DNA from: Gerris lacustris
Lineage: Eukaryota > Arthropoda > Insecta > Hemiptera > Gerridae
Length of the DNA stretch: 64,000 bases
Reading direction: 5' to 3'
Assembly (NCBI GenBank): GCA_951217055.1
Contig: OX578276.1
Location: forward strand, 76,666,644-76,730,643
Positions 33,994-45,618 of this stretch are shown here, piece by piece. Numbering within the stretch: position 1 is the first letter of the stretch; each line of letters starts with the position of its first letter. Below the pieces are notes generated by a model. The model worked only from the letters and a program-made list of their open reading frames with translations, searched no databases and had not been told where the DNA came from. A program made the position numbers and the translations under genes.

Positions 33994-34257
33994 TTCCTCT
34001 TCTGCAACTACTACTTACACCATACACTTCTCTTCTTTTTACATAATATACTACAATCTATAAGTATCTCTGCATTTAGAGCCAGTACTATTTCTTGGTG
34101 TTAAGACAGATATGGAGCCATTTCAGAACCACGCAACACGAGCACTAAACTGGACTAGTTGTCGAGTCGGCCAGTTTGGTGGGTGTGTGTGTAGGCAAGG
34201 CCCCGACAAGAACGGTCGGGACTAACAGTCGTGTCGGCCAGTGTGTAGAGGTTTTTA

Positions 34258-35440
34258 GTAATATTACTTTAATGCTTCTCAACGACGAGTTTACAAACCT
34301 AAAATAAAAATAAAAAAATTAAACACAACATACATCTTAGTGAAGCATGGGAATCCAGCTAATTTGTAATATATATTATAATGTCTCCTATCGAACATTT
34401 TTAAATTTTTATTTTCATCCTAGCCTCTATAAAATTATTTAAGTCCACTAATCTCTTTTGGGTATCTACAAATGTACTTAAAAAAAAGAGAAGCTATTAT
34501 AGTAGAAAAAAAAAATATAATAAAAACAAATAAGTAATTAAAGGTACCAAAAAATATTAATGACTTAGATTTTTTTTTGTCCTACTATATCTAATTCTAA
34601 ACATCAAAAGAGTTATTTTAAAGCTTCGAAAAGAATTTTACAACTAATAGTGGGAGAAAATTTATATTTCCATCCAAAAAATGTTAACTGAAGAAGGTAA
34701 TTTCACTAAGCAAACCATCAATGTAATAAAGGGATGAAGGCGGCCACTTCTGGATTCACAAACTGCAGATTGTTAACCAAAAATAATAGATTTTAGTAAC
34801 CCATTTTTTATCATTTTTTAGTTAGGCTCCTATATGGGCTAGAACCATTTCTTTCCTTCCATTTTAATAGATGTTTTCTCGTAGTTCAGGTATTCGATTA
34901 GATTTGAGTAAATTACAAATCGACTTCATAACACACTGTGCACACATCAGAATAAAACAAACCAATGTCAATATTCACTATTGGGTTACACAAAACAGAA
35001 TAAAACAAGCCAATTTAAATATTTACTATTTGGTTACCACAAAATAACATAAATTTTGAGATTAAAATTTGAATGTATTTTGGATTTGCCTCAAAAATCA
35101 AAGAGATTAAATTAAAATTAGATTAAGAGATTAAACTTTTAAAAATAAAACTTTGTAGGATTGCAAAGTAACAAATTTTCTGTCGTTAAATTGTTGAGAG
35201 CTCGATAAATAATATATTCGATATTGATTTCCTGGAAAAGAGTAAAGTGAAACCATAAATTTTCCAGTATAAAAAATTCTCTATTCACATGATTTTTTAT
35301 CTTCTTCAACTGTGGGTGTTTTACCGTATAAAAAAGTTAATTTTTAAGGTCTACCCCCTCCCAAAGTTTCTGGTATGAATGGTGCAAAAGTGGAATTGTA
35401 TTATATTCTGATTAATATGTAGGTTTTTGTTTCAAGTTAG
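34258..35440. other. AT-rich DNA with one ~48-bp tandem duplication
   Basis: 34948-34995 is repeated at 34996-35043 (CAGAATAAAACAA, CCAAT and GGTTAC shared). Otherwise no gene or repeat family is seen. Confidence 0.6.
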
Positions 35441-35600
35441 AGAGCCCGTTGGCTCAGTATTGTTTGAGAAGGTAAGCTGGCACAGTTTCAAGGCTTGTTT
35501 TCAACTCTCCAGGACCTCACGAATAAAACCGATCCTACCCGAGCTCCGGTGAATTGGCCCACCCCCGATCTAGTCCTGGCTGCTTAATAGACATCCATTA
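35441..35600 (+). repeat. tRNA-like head of a possible SINE
   Basis: AGAGCCCGTTGGCTCAGTAT contains an A-box-like TGGCTCAGTATTG (35450-35462), and about 45 bp later TTTTCAACTCTCC resembles a decayed B box. A GC-richer body follows to about 35600. Spacing fits a tRNA-derived SINE promoter; no second copy is visible in the window. Confidence 0.35.
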
Positions 35601-36450
35601 AGGCATAGAAGGGGTGAGGATTCTTTTTAACAGTATTTGTTGAAACAAGAGGTATAAAGCTTGGCAAATAGTCTTCTATCTGAGCAAATCATAGCTTCTT
35701 GATCCAACTCAATTCATTGCTTTACTTTTCTCTTACATTCATTACAATATTTTGCCTATTATTCCTGCATCGTCACTATAGTACTCATAATGTGTAAACA
35801 AAAACAAAAATAAATCAGCCATGTATGTGCTTTCAGTACACACAAAGGGTCCGTAGGCAATTTAACAAATAGGACGAGTTCGTTAACCAGCATAATCGAC
35901 CCAGCTGTATAAAGATGATGGGCATTTAAAAATTTGTTTCAACTATAACTTTCGAACCAATTATTATAATGACGTGAAATAAACGCCTTTGTAAGTATTT
36001 CTATTGTCAAAACGCGATACAACAACTCCGGAATGTCTAACCCGAGACTACTACCAACAAACTAAGATAGTTTAAGATTTATTTTGACGGGGGAAATTTT
36101 CTTCTTACAAAATATAAGACGTTTAACAAATTCCTGCAAAACCACTGTTTGTTTTTTATCAAACAACTCTCCCGGATAGGTAGTGTCGTTAGTGCCACAA
36201 AAATCTAAGTTTAGTAGAGCTAGCGCTTCTATAAGGAAATTCTGTTGGCTTAAAGATTAAAATTAAAACAATATCAGCTTTAGCTGAAGAAAAGGATAGA
36301 AGATAATAAGATAAATATTAAATTACTAAAGCAAAGTTGTTCTTCTAAGTATTCGAACAGAGAAATTAAGCAAAATGGAAAGATGTAGAATAACTCCTGT
36401 AAAGACTCTTCCCGACAAGGATCTATAATTGACGATATTCTTAGTATTAG
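35601..36450. other. AT-rich DNA, no gene seen
   Basis: Contains a short block near 35845 (AAGGGTCCGTAGGC) that recalls the end of family V. Nothing else is recognised. Confidence 0.5.
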
Positions 36451-36520
36451 TTCTTGGCCTAGTGGTAGCACGTCTGAAGACCACAAATCTGTCAAGCAAG
36501 TAGGGATGAAATCAAGCCCT
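36451..36520 (+). repeat. tRNA-like sequence with a good A box
   Basis: TTGGCCTAGTGGTAGCACG (36454-36472) matches the D-arm/A-box pattern of tRNA-derived promoters, and GGGATGAAATCAAGCCC (36503 onward) is a poor B-box match at roughly tRNA spacing. The acceptor ends do not pair, so it is not an intact tRNA gene. It is best read as a SINE head or tRNA pseudogene. Confidence 0.4.
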
Positions 36521-38100
36521 CAATTCAGCTGCAACAAGTAAATTAAGTGACTCATTTGACAATATTACGATTACTAAATTCTATAGATAAGTTTAAGTTT
36601 AATGTGTGACAGGCACATTAATTTTTTACTATGCCAAACTCAGTGGGTAGTTAGGGGTGGGTTTTAAGATTACAAACTGAACTAAATAATTAACAAAAAG
36701 TGAACATATATTTTTGAATTATAAAACATGTATCTTATATGAGCGCCAGGTTTTTTTTATTTTATGGGGAGAAGAACCAACCTCATTAAAGTTATTTTAC
36801 ATAAAAATTTAATTTAAATTGGCTGTAAGAAATATATTTGATATTGTAGATTGCCTGAAAAAAAAATAGGTGGTGGTTAGATGGTTGATGCTGATGGTAC
36901 TGTGAATTCGGAAAATTTGGCCCTGGACCAACCAACCTAAAAATAAATAAATAAGGAGGCTATCACTATACAAAAAACTAAATTAGAATGAAACCAACAT
37001 AAAAGAAATGGTGCAGCCACATGGTCGACCAAACCAGAACGAAAAAGAAGCTTAACTTCACTTGAAGGGTTCTTAAGATATTATACATGTAGAAAAATGA
37101 AGAAAAAGATTGTTTGGGAGAACCACTGGTATTCCTTACTTGCTAAAACATTACTAACTCAAAACTAGCTGTAACAGACATTGTTTTATGATTGCTTAGA
37201 GGTCCGGCCTCACGGCCAAAGCCGCCGGCTGCCACGCCGAGCCGTTCCGAGAGCTTCTGCTGGGACAAATCCAACATGGCATACCTCAGCACGCAACACA
37301 AAAAAATACCTGACTGATTTGTATTATAAAAAGTTGGAGGAAATAAACTTATAAAAAAAATTAAAATATTTAAAAACAAAGAAACACGTAATTGGGATTT
37401 TTTCCAACCCCATGAAATCGAAATAATAAACCACCAAAAAAAAATCATAACTGGCCAACCTGATCAATTTTCCACAACATTTAAATCAATAAATGTAAAT
37501 AGAAAATTTACCCAGAATACCAACCGTTACAAATGGGGATTATCATAAATGTTTTTATTAAATTGTACATTATTATGTTTGTATTTAGGCCCAGTTGGAT
37601 TTTAATGTCGTTTTGTCTTTTTACAACACAATAAAGCCATTTCCAAAAGGTATTCTTAAAAGGACAAGATTTCTTGGAGTTTAAGTGGAATGCCACAATA
37701 CATAAGTATAAATTAAGTGAAATGAGATGGATTCCAAAATATTTATGTTACTAAAATAAACAAAGTGACTTTATAGAGAATTGAAAGTGTGTTTGTTTGA
37801 ACCTCTTTCGTTTCCCAGTGGATCTAATTTATTTGATTTAATATTATATGTGCGTAGAAGGTTGAAATTGTTATGGTAAAATTTACGCGCTGCTTTTTAC
37901 AAACCATTCGATTTCTATAACAATCGCATGAGAAATAATAATGATGAGTAAATCGCATGAGAGTTAATAAATATAAATGTTTTCACGCATGCAGAACAAA
38001 AAAATAAGCGCAAAGGTTGAAATTAATGTAGGACCAAAATTAAGCTAATTATTATGACCTAAGTATCTCCTGGTCGCTACAGCACGATTAGAATGCTATG
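36521..38100. other. AT-rich DNA with an isolated GC-rich patch
   Basis: 37195-37280 is strikingly GC-rich for this window (GGCCTCACGGCCAAAGCC). On the minus strand it reads as part of a 101-codon frame with no known domain. Splice-like signals are not convincing, and no repeat partner is seen here. Confidence 0.45.
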
Positions 38101-38400
38101 CTACAGTCTCTTCTTCAGGGTCTGATCCACGATTCGCATCCTCTTTTCTCTGCTTGTAGTGACCATCCTCCAATTCCTGACACCCAGCTTTCGGAGGTCT
38201 TTACTCATGTCGTCCACCCATCTTATTGCCCCCCCCCCCCCCCTTTTCTAGAATCTCCTTCCTGGCCTCCCCTCTTCCTTTGCTGCTTTATCCTCCGGAA
38301 GTCTTTGAAGATGTCTACCCCACCACATTCTGCTTGTTTGCTTCCACTGCCAGGTCTGGATGTCCTTAGAGCTCTGATAGATACCCCTCCCCACACAATG
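38101..38400 (-). pseudogene. RTE-type LINE C-terminal fragment
   Basis: The minus strand encodes a WGRHLQRLPEDKAAKEEGRP block and, after a frame change at a C run (38228-38242), RWVDDMSKDLRKLGVRNWR followed by a stop at 38103-38101. RWxDDxxxDLRxLGVxxWR is the typical end of RTE-clade ORF2 proteins. Only this C-terminal ~90-residue part is present. Confidence 0.7.
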
Positions 38401-39802
38401 CTCCAAAGATCCTTCGAAATAATTTTCCTAATTATGAACTACTACTAGCTAAATGTCATGGTTTTATTAATTGCGATAATACAATTTAATTCTTTAGAAT
38501 CAAAATACTTTCGTTACCTTGAGTAAGCTTGGAAGCATTGATAAACTTCATCATAATATCTGCTTTAAAAGTTTACTGTGATACAAACAACTATATAAAG
38601 TTTGTTCTGATAAATATGTTTATTTAATTAACTTTTGTTTAATTCGAAGTTTTGAAATAATGTTGCAAAATATCAATTGAAGCAAAGAAATAAGTTATAT
38701 TATCTTCGTAGTTCAAAGTAAATAAAAGGTGATAAGTAATCCTTAATTTCAAGTATTACTAAACCGAAGAGATTAATAACTAGTATGTGTACATCTGTAA
38801 ACAGTAGACATCGCGTCCAAAAATAAATATTTAAAAATAATCTAGAAAAAAACCATATGAATCGGTTTTTAATAACTTCAAGGAATAGCCGTGCTATATT
38901 TATAGAAAATCGAACAACGCATTTGGTCGTATTCCGTAACAAACGAACAGACAAAGTGCAAAAGAGTCACATATCCACTCGGCAAAGAAATTATTTTAGG
39001 GTAAAAAGAGTACAGTGGTCATTTTGCTTTAAAATTTATTTAGGACTGGAACTATTTAGACAGAGTGAAGGAAAGGATCGATGTAAAACTTCTAATAGCC
39101 TCTCCAATCTAAACAAGCGAGTCTGTAGACAATATAAGTTCAGCAATCACCAATGATTGCATTATGAGACACCAAAGTTCAAGTCTCGAATTACAAAGTG
39201 ATAACTACTCTTAAAGGTAACATAAATTACACCGGCTTTATCCAGCTTGGGCTAATTTATTCTATAAGTGAAAACTATTAATCACATCTGTTTTAATCAC
39301 ACCCATATATCACAAATTTTCAGATAACTTACTGCAAAAAGTAGAATAAAAAGGAACCTGTAGCTCCTACTGAAGTTAGTTGTAAGGTTATACCATGTGA
39401 ATAACGTAAAAACTTTGTTTTCTTCAAAAGCAATATTCTCAACACTTTAAAAAATTAAAATCTCAGACTTTTATACATGTGAATACTAATAAAGATAAAA
39501 GCCATTCATACTCAACTTTTATCTTTTACTAATAAAGATAAAAGCCAAAACTGTTAATAGAAATAGGAATTATTGTTCAATGGTTTTACATTTTGAACTT
39601 ATATCTTTTAGGAAATAACTATATAATTTATTACGATTGTTTTTGTACAACATATGCTGCAATTTTACATTTATTAATTTACCAAACCGGGAAAAAGGAC
39701 GTAATTCATAATGATTTAAAGTATATGAAGCAAATGCATTCAGAAAGGTTCTAATCAGCTTCAGAATGACCTAAAAGGGGGGCGAACATCTAAAGTGTGT
39801 CA
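38401..39802. other. AT-rich DNA with a family X end fragment
   Basis: 38505-38540 holds TTTCGTTACCTTGAGTAAGC, a family X terminal block. The 99-codon frame at 38857-39156 (+) has no recognisable domain. ACTAATAAAGATAAAAGCC occurs twice near 39485 and 39530. Confidence 0.5.
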
Positions 39803-39841
39803 TTCCAACCAAGCCACAAAAGAATTTGTGCTTGGTTGGAA
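39803..39841. other. Hairpin with 17-bp stem
   Basis: TTCCAACCAAGCCACAAA (39803-39820) and TTTGTGCTTGGTTGGAA (39825-39841) pair around AGAA with one bulged C. No promoter or context suggests a miRNA gene, and the stem is shorter than a typical pre-miRNA. Confidence 0.7.
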
Positions 39842-39899
39842 AAAAATATACATTAAAGCTTACTACAATATATTAACAAAAAATAACATGCACCTACTT
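39842..39899. other. Short AT-rich spacer
   Basis: No feature recognised between the hairpin and family Q. Confidence 0.5.
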
Positions 39900-40310
39900 G
39901 CATCGAAGTACTTTTTAGGGTTTCGAAGTTTATTAAAAATTAAACCATAATACAAATGTTGTCTCACGACGCATGTGCACTAAAAACAAAATAGTGGCGG
40001 TCAAAAGCACTATACTCATAAAATGTTATTTATGTTTGTAATCTACTCGTCAGTAGCCTTCAGTTAATACCCCTCTTGAAAATTAATGAAAATAAAAAAA
40101 TATATATTTAGATTAGCACATTTCTGCATACGCATATTAAATTTTAACTTCTCTACATTTTTTTCTCTGTTTGAGTCAAAAAGTTACGTCAGTATTTAAA
40201 ATTTCGTGAACCGTCTTACAGTACGACGGACAGACAGACACATCATCCTCGGCATAAGGGTTTCGAGGGTTATCTGCGAAACCCTACAAATCGGACACGG
40301 GACAACCAAC
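39900..40310. repeat. Dispersed repeat family Q, second copy
   Basis: TTAGGGTTTCGAAG near 39917, ATACCCCTCTTGAAAATTAA, ACGGACAGACAGACAC and the closing pair AGGGTTTCGAGG...CGAAACCCT near 40257-40285. A related AGGGTTTCGAGG...AGAAACCC pair is at 29847-29875. Confidence 0.6.
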
Positions 40311-40439
40311 AAATTTTGTTTAGGGCAAAATCGAAACATACTCTTTCCAATATCAAAATAAGGTATCCATCTGAAAAAAATAAATAAATAAAAGCTTACA
40401 AATTTTGAACTATTGAATTTATTTTCATCGGCTTGATGT

Positions 40440-40858
<419 letters not shown>

Positions 40859-41599
40859 AATGTGAATTTGTATAAAGTAAAGTGAAAAAAATAGGGAAAG
40901 GTTATAAAAGCAGCTTTAAAAGCATCTATAACATTAGAGTTACATTCTTGTACTTTTAATCCTCTAAAAAACCAGTTTTCCACTAGATCAAGTATTAAGA
41001 AAAACTTTAATACTACCATAAACATAGTCACTAGAGACAAATTATTTTATAGCTGTTCTAAAAGTTTTACTAAGTGTAATTTTTCCGCTGGAGTATACAC
41101 ATTTTTATACGACTAAAGGCATCATTACCATTAACTCTGTCAGAACATTTAATATCAATGAAATAGATGTAATAGCATATTTTATAACTGCTTATTAAGT
41201 GATACTAATAATCTGCATTTAAAAATTATTATATTAGGGTGTTTCGTATATTGCATACAAGGCAAAATGACAACTAAAATTAATATAACCAAATATTGGG
41301 AGATCCATGTATGCTTTAATTGTTTAACCAATATAAACTTATGTCTTCCAAGTAGTGTGGCATTTAGCTTCCTTATAACTTGAAGAATGGCCACGTGAGA
41401 AAATGAAATTATAATTCTTTAAATGAGTGACTAAAATATTAGATTGTGAGTCATAAGAACTAAAACTATATACATTTGTAGAAGTTTGTCTTGCTTCTAT
41501 CATAAACTTTATTAAAAATAAATACAACAACGACACCAGAGATTGAGTAGAAAAGTGGAACGCAATAAATGTAATGTGTCAAGAAATACAATTAAAGAA
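40859..41599. other. AT-rich DNA with a family Y fragment
   Basis: AGTGTGGCATTTAGCTTCCT at 41352-41371 is a family Y block. No gene is seen. Confidence 0.5.
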
Positions 41600-42526
41600 A
41601 AAGGTAAACAATAACAGTCGAGGAGATTAAACCATATCTAGAGGCGACCAGTAAGTAGTCTGTCTCTAGAGGATCTCCTTCCATTCGGAACTTCATTGGT
41701 ATCGTTTCGGGATGTGCACATGTCTGCCAGATCACGTAGTCGCTTCGGGAACGCTGGATGGTGTTGACCCAGCTGGTGTTGACGTGCTGGATGTTGTGTA
41801 AGTTGGTGTTGGCTCCGCTGTAGAGGTGTGATGTTCTTCGGTGAGGAGATGACACGGTTTCACCCGGTCCTTGCTCATTCTTGTGACATTTCCCTTGATT
41901 TCCAGTAATAGGGTCTTACTGTCCCTGTCTAGAACTAGATATGATCCCTCATAGGGAGGAGAAAAGGGGGGGGGTTTACTTTGTCCGCCCTTAGGAAGAC
42001 GTAGGTGGCCTTGTCCAGATATTTGCAGACGAATGGTTGGCGTGCTTGCGATGAACGAAGAGGGGTTGGTCTGCAGTCTGCAGCTGGTCTGGAGTCAGAG
42101 CAGTTCGGCTGTAGGTGGAGGTTGAGCGGTTTCAGGTGCAAAGAACTCCCCCGGAAGTCGAAGGGTCTGTCCGAAGACCAGCTCGCAGGAAGCAGCAACT
42201 AGGTCCTTTCAAACGACCGTGCGAAGTCCTAGCAAAGTAGCGGGCAATGTGATCGTCCAAGACTGCTTTGCTGCGTCTATTCCTGCCATTAATGAAGCCT
42301 TGAGGGATCGATGGAACCTATCGACGAGGCCGTTGCTTTGCGGATAGTAGAGTTATTCGGTTCTTGGAGAAACCACAGTCGCCAGAGAGTCTGGAACAGC
42401 TCTGACTCGAATTACCGACCTTGATCTGTGACAACAACTGTTGATGGTACTCCGTAACGTGAGATCCATTCGCAGAATGATTCTGCTACCGCTGACGTGT
42501 GGAACGTTAGTAGTGACGTTAGTGGA
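41600..42526 (-). pseudogene. Gypsy integrase C-terminal half, frameshifted
   Basis: Across frames the minus strand reads AVAESFCEWISRYGVPSTVV, VVTDQG, YYPQSNGLVDRFHRSLKASL (integrase core, with NGLV near the catalytic Glu region), then a C-terminal barrel-like block SPPYEGSYLVLDRDSKTLLL. Integrase joins element DNA to the host. Stops and shifts, including one near a G run at 41965, break the frame, so it is inactive. Confidence 0.8.
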
Positions 42527-44238
42527 ATAATAATAATAATAATCTTTATTTCCGTATTTTACAATTTCTCAAAAATTCAAGTATACAACAATAATTCAAT
42601 AACGAGAGCCCTCAATAGCAAATGCTAGAGCGAGGGCTCTGTCTATAAACTCTAGTACATATATATAAAATAAACAATATAAATAAATTATTAAGCTAAT
42701 TTAATGTTAGATATGTTTCATCAATTACAAAAAAAAAAAAAAATAAATAAATAAATAAAAAAATAAAATAAATAAAAATAAAAAGTAAAAAATAAATAAA
42801 AAAAATAAATCAAATAAAATAAAACTATTTATTCGTTGAAAAATAAATTTTGTTTAACTTTTTAATTAAATCTCAACCAACAAACAATTTGTATTTCTTT
42901 TTATTTTGAATTACATCATAAATTAAAAATAAATCTGTCATAAAAAATGATATGTAAGACAACTGTTTTAATGTTTTCTGTTTATAAACTTGAAAGTGAT
43001 AAAGTGAATGATTAAAAGAAAAATGAGTTAGAAGTGTGTGTGTAGAGTCCCTTACTATAAGTCAATATCATTTTATTACTAACTGCACAGGCAAAACAAT
43101 AAAACAATATTAATTATGATTAAAAAATATTTTTCAGGTATTAATCTTATAGCTGAAAAATTCCTCAACTTGATTTTTTATGTACTTTTTAATATTTACT
43201 TTGTAAAGTTCAAAATCAGTAATTTTCCTAATTTTTAGCGGTAGGTCGTTGAAATATTTTGGGCCTAAAAACTGGAGATATTGTTGTTTTTTTGTAGTCC
43301 GACAGCGCGGAAGTTTGACTGAGCAATCATAGTTAGAGCGTGTACTGTACTGATGGTTTAATCTAGTTTTTTCTAGCTTAAAAAATTGTATAAGAACTGA
43401 TTTTTTGAAGAGAAGTTCTAAAGGTACTGTTTTAAAATCTGAGAAGCTCAGCTCAGAGGAATATACGACAGGTTTACCTAGACATATCTTTATTATACGT
43501 TTCTGCAAAATGTATATTTGATCGATTTTATTTTTAGCAGCGGATCCATAGACTACCAGACCATAGTTAATTAGAGACTCTGTATGTGCAAAATAAACCA
43601 TACGGAGATGGCTTAAAAAAAGAAATTTCTTGAGTATCTTGTAACTATATATGGTTTTTCTTATTATATTTGAGAGGCTAGAAATATGATGTTCCCAACT
43701 TAAATATTTATCTATATAGACACCCAAATATTTCATACTATTGACTTTATCTATCGTTGATAATTTTAATTGTTTGTTACTCGATGAATTTTCAGGAGAT
43801 GGACAAGTTCTAAAAGTTAAATTGAGGTTACTCGGAGGCTCCCCCCTTTGGTCATAAGCAAAAGCGACGTATTTAGTTTTACTAATATTTAGGCTCAGAT
43901 AGTTCAGATGTAACCATTCTGCAATTTGTTCCATTCCTACAGAGGCTTTCTGATAAACTGACGACCAATTAGGACCACGGAAAACAAGGCATGAATCATC
44001 ACAATATGAAATTATATCATCGATACTATTAATAGAAAGTAAATCATTGATATAGCAGGAAAATATGAGTGGGGATATATTTGTTCCCTGAGGTGTACCG
44101 TGTACTACTTCAAGGGGATCACTGAGAACCCCGTTACATTTTACCATCTGTCTTCTATTTGCTAAGTAACTAGCGAAAAGATCGTACGCGATGCCTCTAA
44201 TACCCAGATCGTATATATGCTCTCCATCCATGCTCTCC
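42527..44238 (-). mobile_element. 5'-truncated LINE inserted in the gypsy integrase
   Basis: The 3' tail on the minus strand is an ATT-type repeat (AATAATAATAATAAT on plus at 42529). An AT-rich 3' UTR spans 42545-43130 and a 3'-terminal RT frame follows. The 5' junction lies near 44238 beside a duplicated GCTCTCCATCCAT. No target duplication matching both sides is visible. 5' truncation and a 3' simple repeat are typical of target-primed reverse transcription. Confidence 0.8.
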
Positions 44239-44261
44239 ATCCATCGAGTATACCGGTCCAC
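43134..44261 (-). pseudogene. LINE reverse transcriptase C-terminal half fused to gypsy integrase start
   Basis: A 375-codon open frame. Roughly residues 1-15 (DRYTRW...) come from gypsy integrase and the rest is LINE RT: HGTPQGTNISPLIFSCYINDL (motif B, about 54-75), SYCDDSCLVF (motif C, about 84-93; YCDD in place of the usual YADD), NYLSLNISKTKYVAF, MKYLGVYIDKYLSW and a thumb/C-terminal part ending in LGPKYFNDLPLKIRKI. RT motif A and everything upstream, including the endonuclease, are missing. The first codon is GTG and is not a real start. The unbroken frame suggests a fairly recent insertion. Confidence 0.85.
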
Positions 44262-44387
44262 TATAGTAAGCAGATATCGGTAACCCTGTGATGATGAAAG
44301 AGGTCACACTATGTCAAGGTGGATGTATAAGAAGCGCGCTTTTGGGAACGGAAATGGTTGTACCGTTGTGACAGTATGCCTGGTCAC
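44239..44387 (-). pseudogene. Gypsy integrase segment between LINE and RNase H frame
   Basis: Carries the translation leading to TIVDRYTRW in the integrase core (minus strand) but is separated from the upstream frame by a stop just after CKSCQRS. GCTCTCCATCCAT is tandemly duplicated at about 44219-44245. Confidence 0.6.
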
Positions 44388-45221
44388 TTAGCTTCTTTGA
44401 CACGACTTGCAGACTCGGACCCACTTGTGAACGTCACTTCTGAGAGAAGGCCAAACATAACGAGTGGCTACCAACTTCGATGTTGCTCTGATGCCTGGAT
44501 GTGACTGTCCGTGAAGTTGTTCGAATACTGAGGATTGAAATTCTAGTGGAATGTAAGGTCGGTCTTGGTCTGTTGACTTATAACATACTAAAAATTCAAG
44601 CCGGAGAGATGTTTGGCTGTCCCGCAGTGACTTCAGCTCCTGATCGTTCTTTTGAGCCAGTGCTAACTTTAGATAAAATTTTGTATCCGAAATCGAGATG
44701 GCGGATACTGCTCCTATTCGCGACAGAGCTTCTGTGACGGTATTCTGATCACCAGGAGCGTATTTGATATCCGTTGTAAACGGGCCGATGTAGTCCAGAT
44801 GTCTGCGCTGTCGCGGCGAAGCACGTTCTAGCGACTGTTCGAAGGCGGTTGTAAGAGGCTTATGATCCGTAAAGATCACAAATTCCCGGCCTTCTAGAAG
44901 AGGTTGGAACTGCTTAACAGCTGCATACATCGCCAGCAACTCCTGGTCGTAAGCGGAGTATAATTTTTGAGCGTTGTTGAGACCTTTTGAGAAGAAGGCG
45001 AGAGGTACAACTCGGGATCCTTGCTTTTGTTGCAGTGCAACACCGATGGCTGTCTCAGATGTGTCGACAGTAAGAAAAACGGGTTCCGAGGCGTTAGGGG
45101 ACGCGAGAATTGTGGCTTCGCTAAGGTTTTTCTTTAACTTATTGAACGCGTTGAGAGCCACTTCCGTCCAAGTTACTAGACGATGATCTTTCTTCTGGTT
45201 GTCTGGGATTAACGCGAACAA
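44388..45221 (-). pseudogene. Gypsy RNase H and integrase zinc-finger frame
   Basis: A 277-codon open frame. RNase H occupies about residues 47-168: TVDTSETAIGVALQQ (Asp53), YDQELLAMY (Glu94), FVIFTDHKPL (Asp119) and TEALSR, where gypsy elements normally have DALSR. An HHCC integrase zinc finger follows at His237, His241, Cys271 and Cys274. RNase H removes template RNA during reverse transcription; the zinc finger helps integrase bind element ends. The frame has no true start: it continues from RT upstream, where a templated insertion interrupts it. Confidence 0.88.
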
Positions 45222-45618
45222 AATATTCTGCTTCTCTGCTGTTAGTCTGCTTCTCTGCTAACAGCAGAGAAGCAGAAGTAGTCTATGGATCCGCTGCTAA
45301 AAATAAAATCGATCAAATATACATTTTGCAGAAACGTATAATAAAGATATGTCTAGGTAAACCTGTCGTATATTCCTCTGAGCTGAGCTTCTCAGATTTT
45401 AAAACAGTACCTTTAGAACTTCTCTTCAAAAAATCAGTTCTTATACAATTTTTTAAGCTAGAAAAAACTAGATTAAACCATCAGTACAGTACACGCTCTA
45501 ACTATGATTGCTCAGTCAAACTTCCGCGCTGTCGGACTACAAAAAAACAACAATATCTCCAGTTTTTCTGGTTGTCTGGGATTAACGCGAACAAAATATT
45601 CTGCTTCTCTGCTGTTAG
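45195..45618. repeat. 51-bp duplication flanking a 290-bp inverted LINE copy
   Basis: Gypsy bases 45195-45245 are repeated at 45568-45618. Between them, 45278-45567 is the exact-length reverse complement of 43267-43556 from the LINE in the same gypsy element, with no difference seen by eye. The link at 45246-45277 is an inverted copy of the end of the duplicated block (CTGCTTCTCTGCTGTTAG). This looks like a templated-insertion repair event, not transposition. Confidence 0.85.

Larger units (their letters stand above)
33364..34254. mobile_element. 891-bp Harbinger-type MITE with TTA duplication
   Basis: Ends AAACCTCCTATACACACTGG on the left and an inverted copy with a small gap on the right; similarity continues inward for about 100 bp (CGACACGACTGTT, GTCGGGGCCTTGCCTACACA). 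TTA lies on both sides (33361-33363 and 34255-34257). A TTA/TAA duplication is characteristic of PIF/Harbinger transposons. Inside are a second, GC-rich palindrome and a short frame with MADF-like sequence, which fits because Harbinger elements encode a MADF/Myb-type DNA-binding protein. Confidence 0.8.

Noticed and set aside
36451..36520. Functional tRNA gene
   Set aside because: The A box is good, but the B box is poor and no acceptor or anticodon stem pairing is visible.
38857..39156. 99-codon plus-strand frame as a host gene
   Set aside because: No domain, AT-biased codons, and it overlaps another meaningless frame on the other strand.
39803..39841. miRNA precursor
   Set aside because: The stem is only 17 bp, the loop is four bases and no flanking stem is present.
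42005..42202. Frames on both strands near 42 kb as host genes
   Set aside because: The region is frameshifted gypsy integrase; the frames have no independent motifs.
44501..45186. Plus-strand frames of 78 and 70 codons
   Set aside because: They are antisense shadows of the gypsy RNase H/integrase frame.
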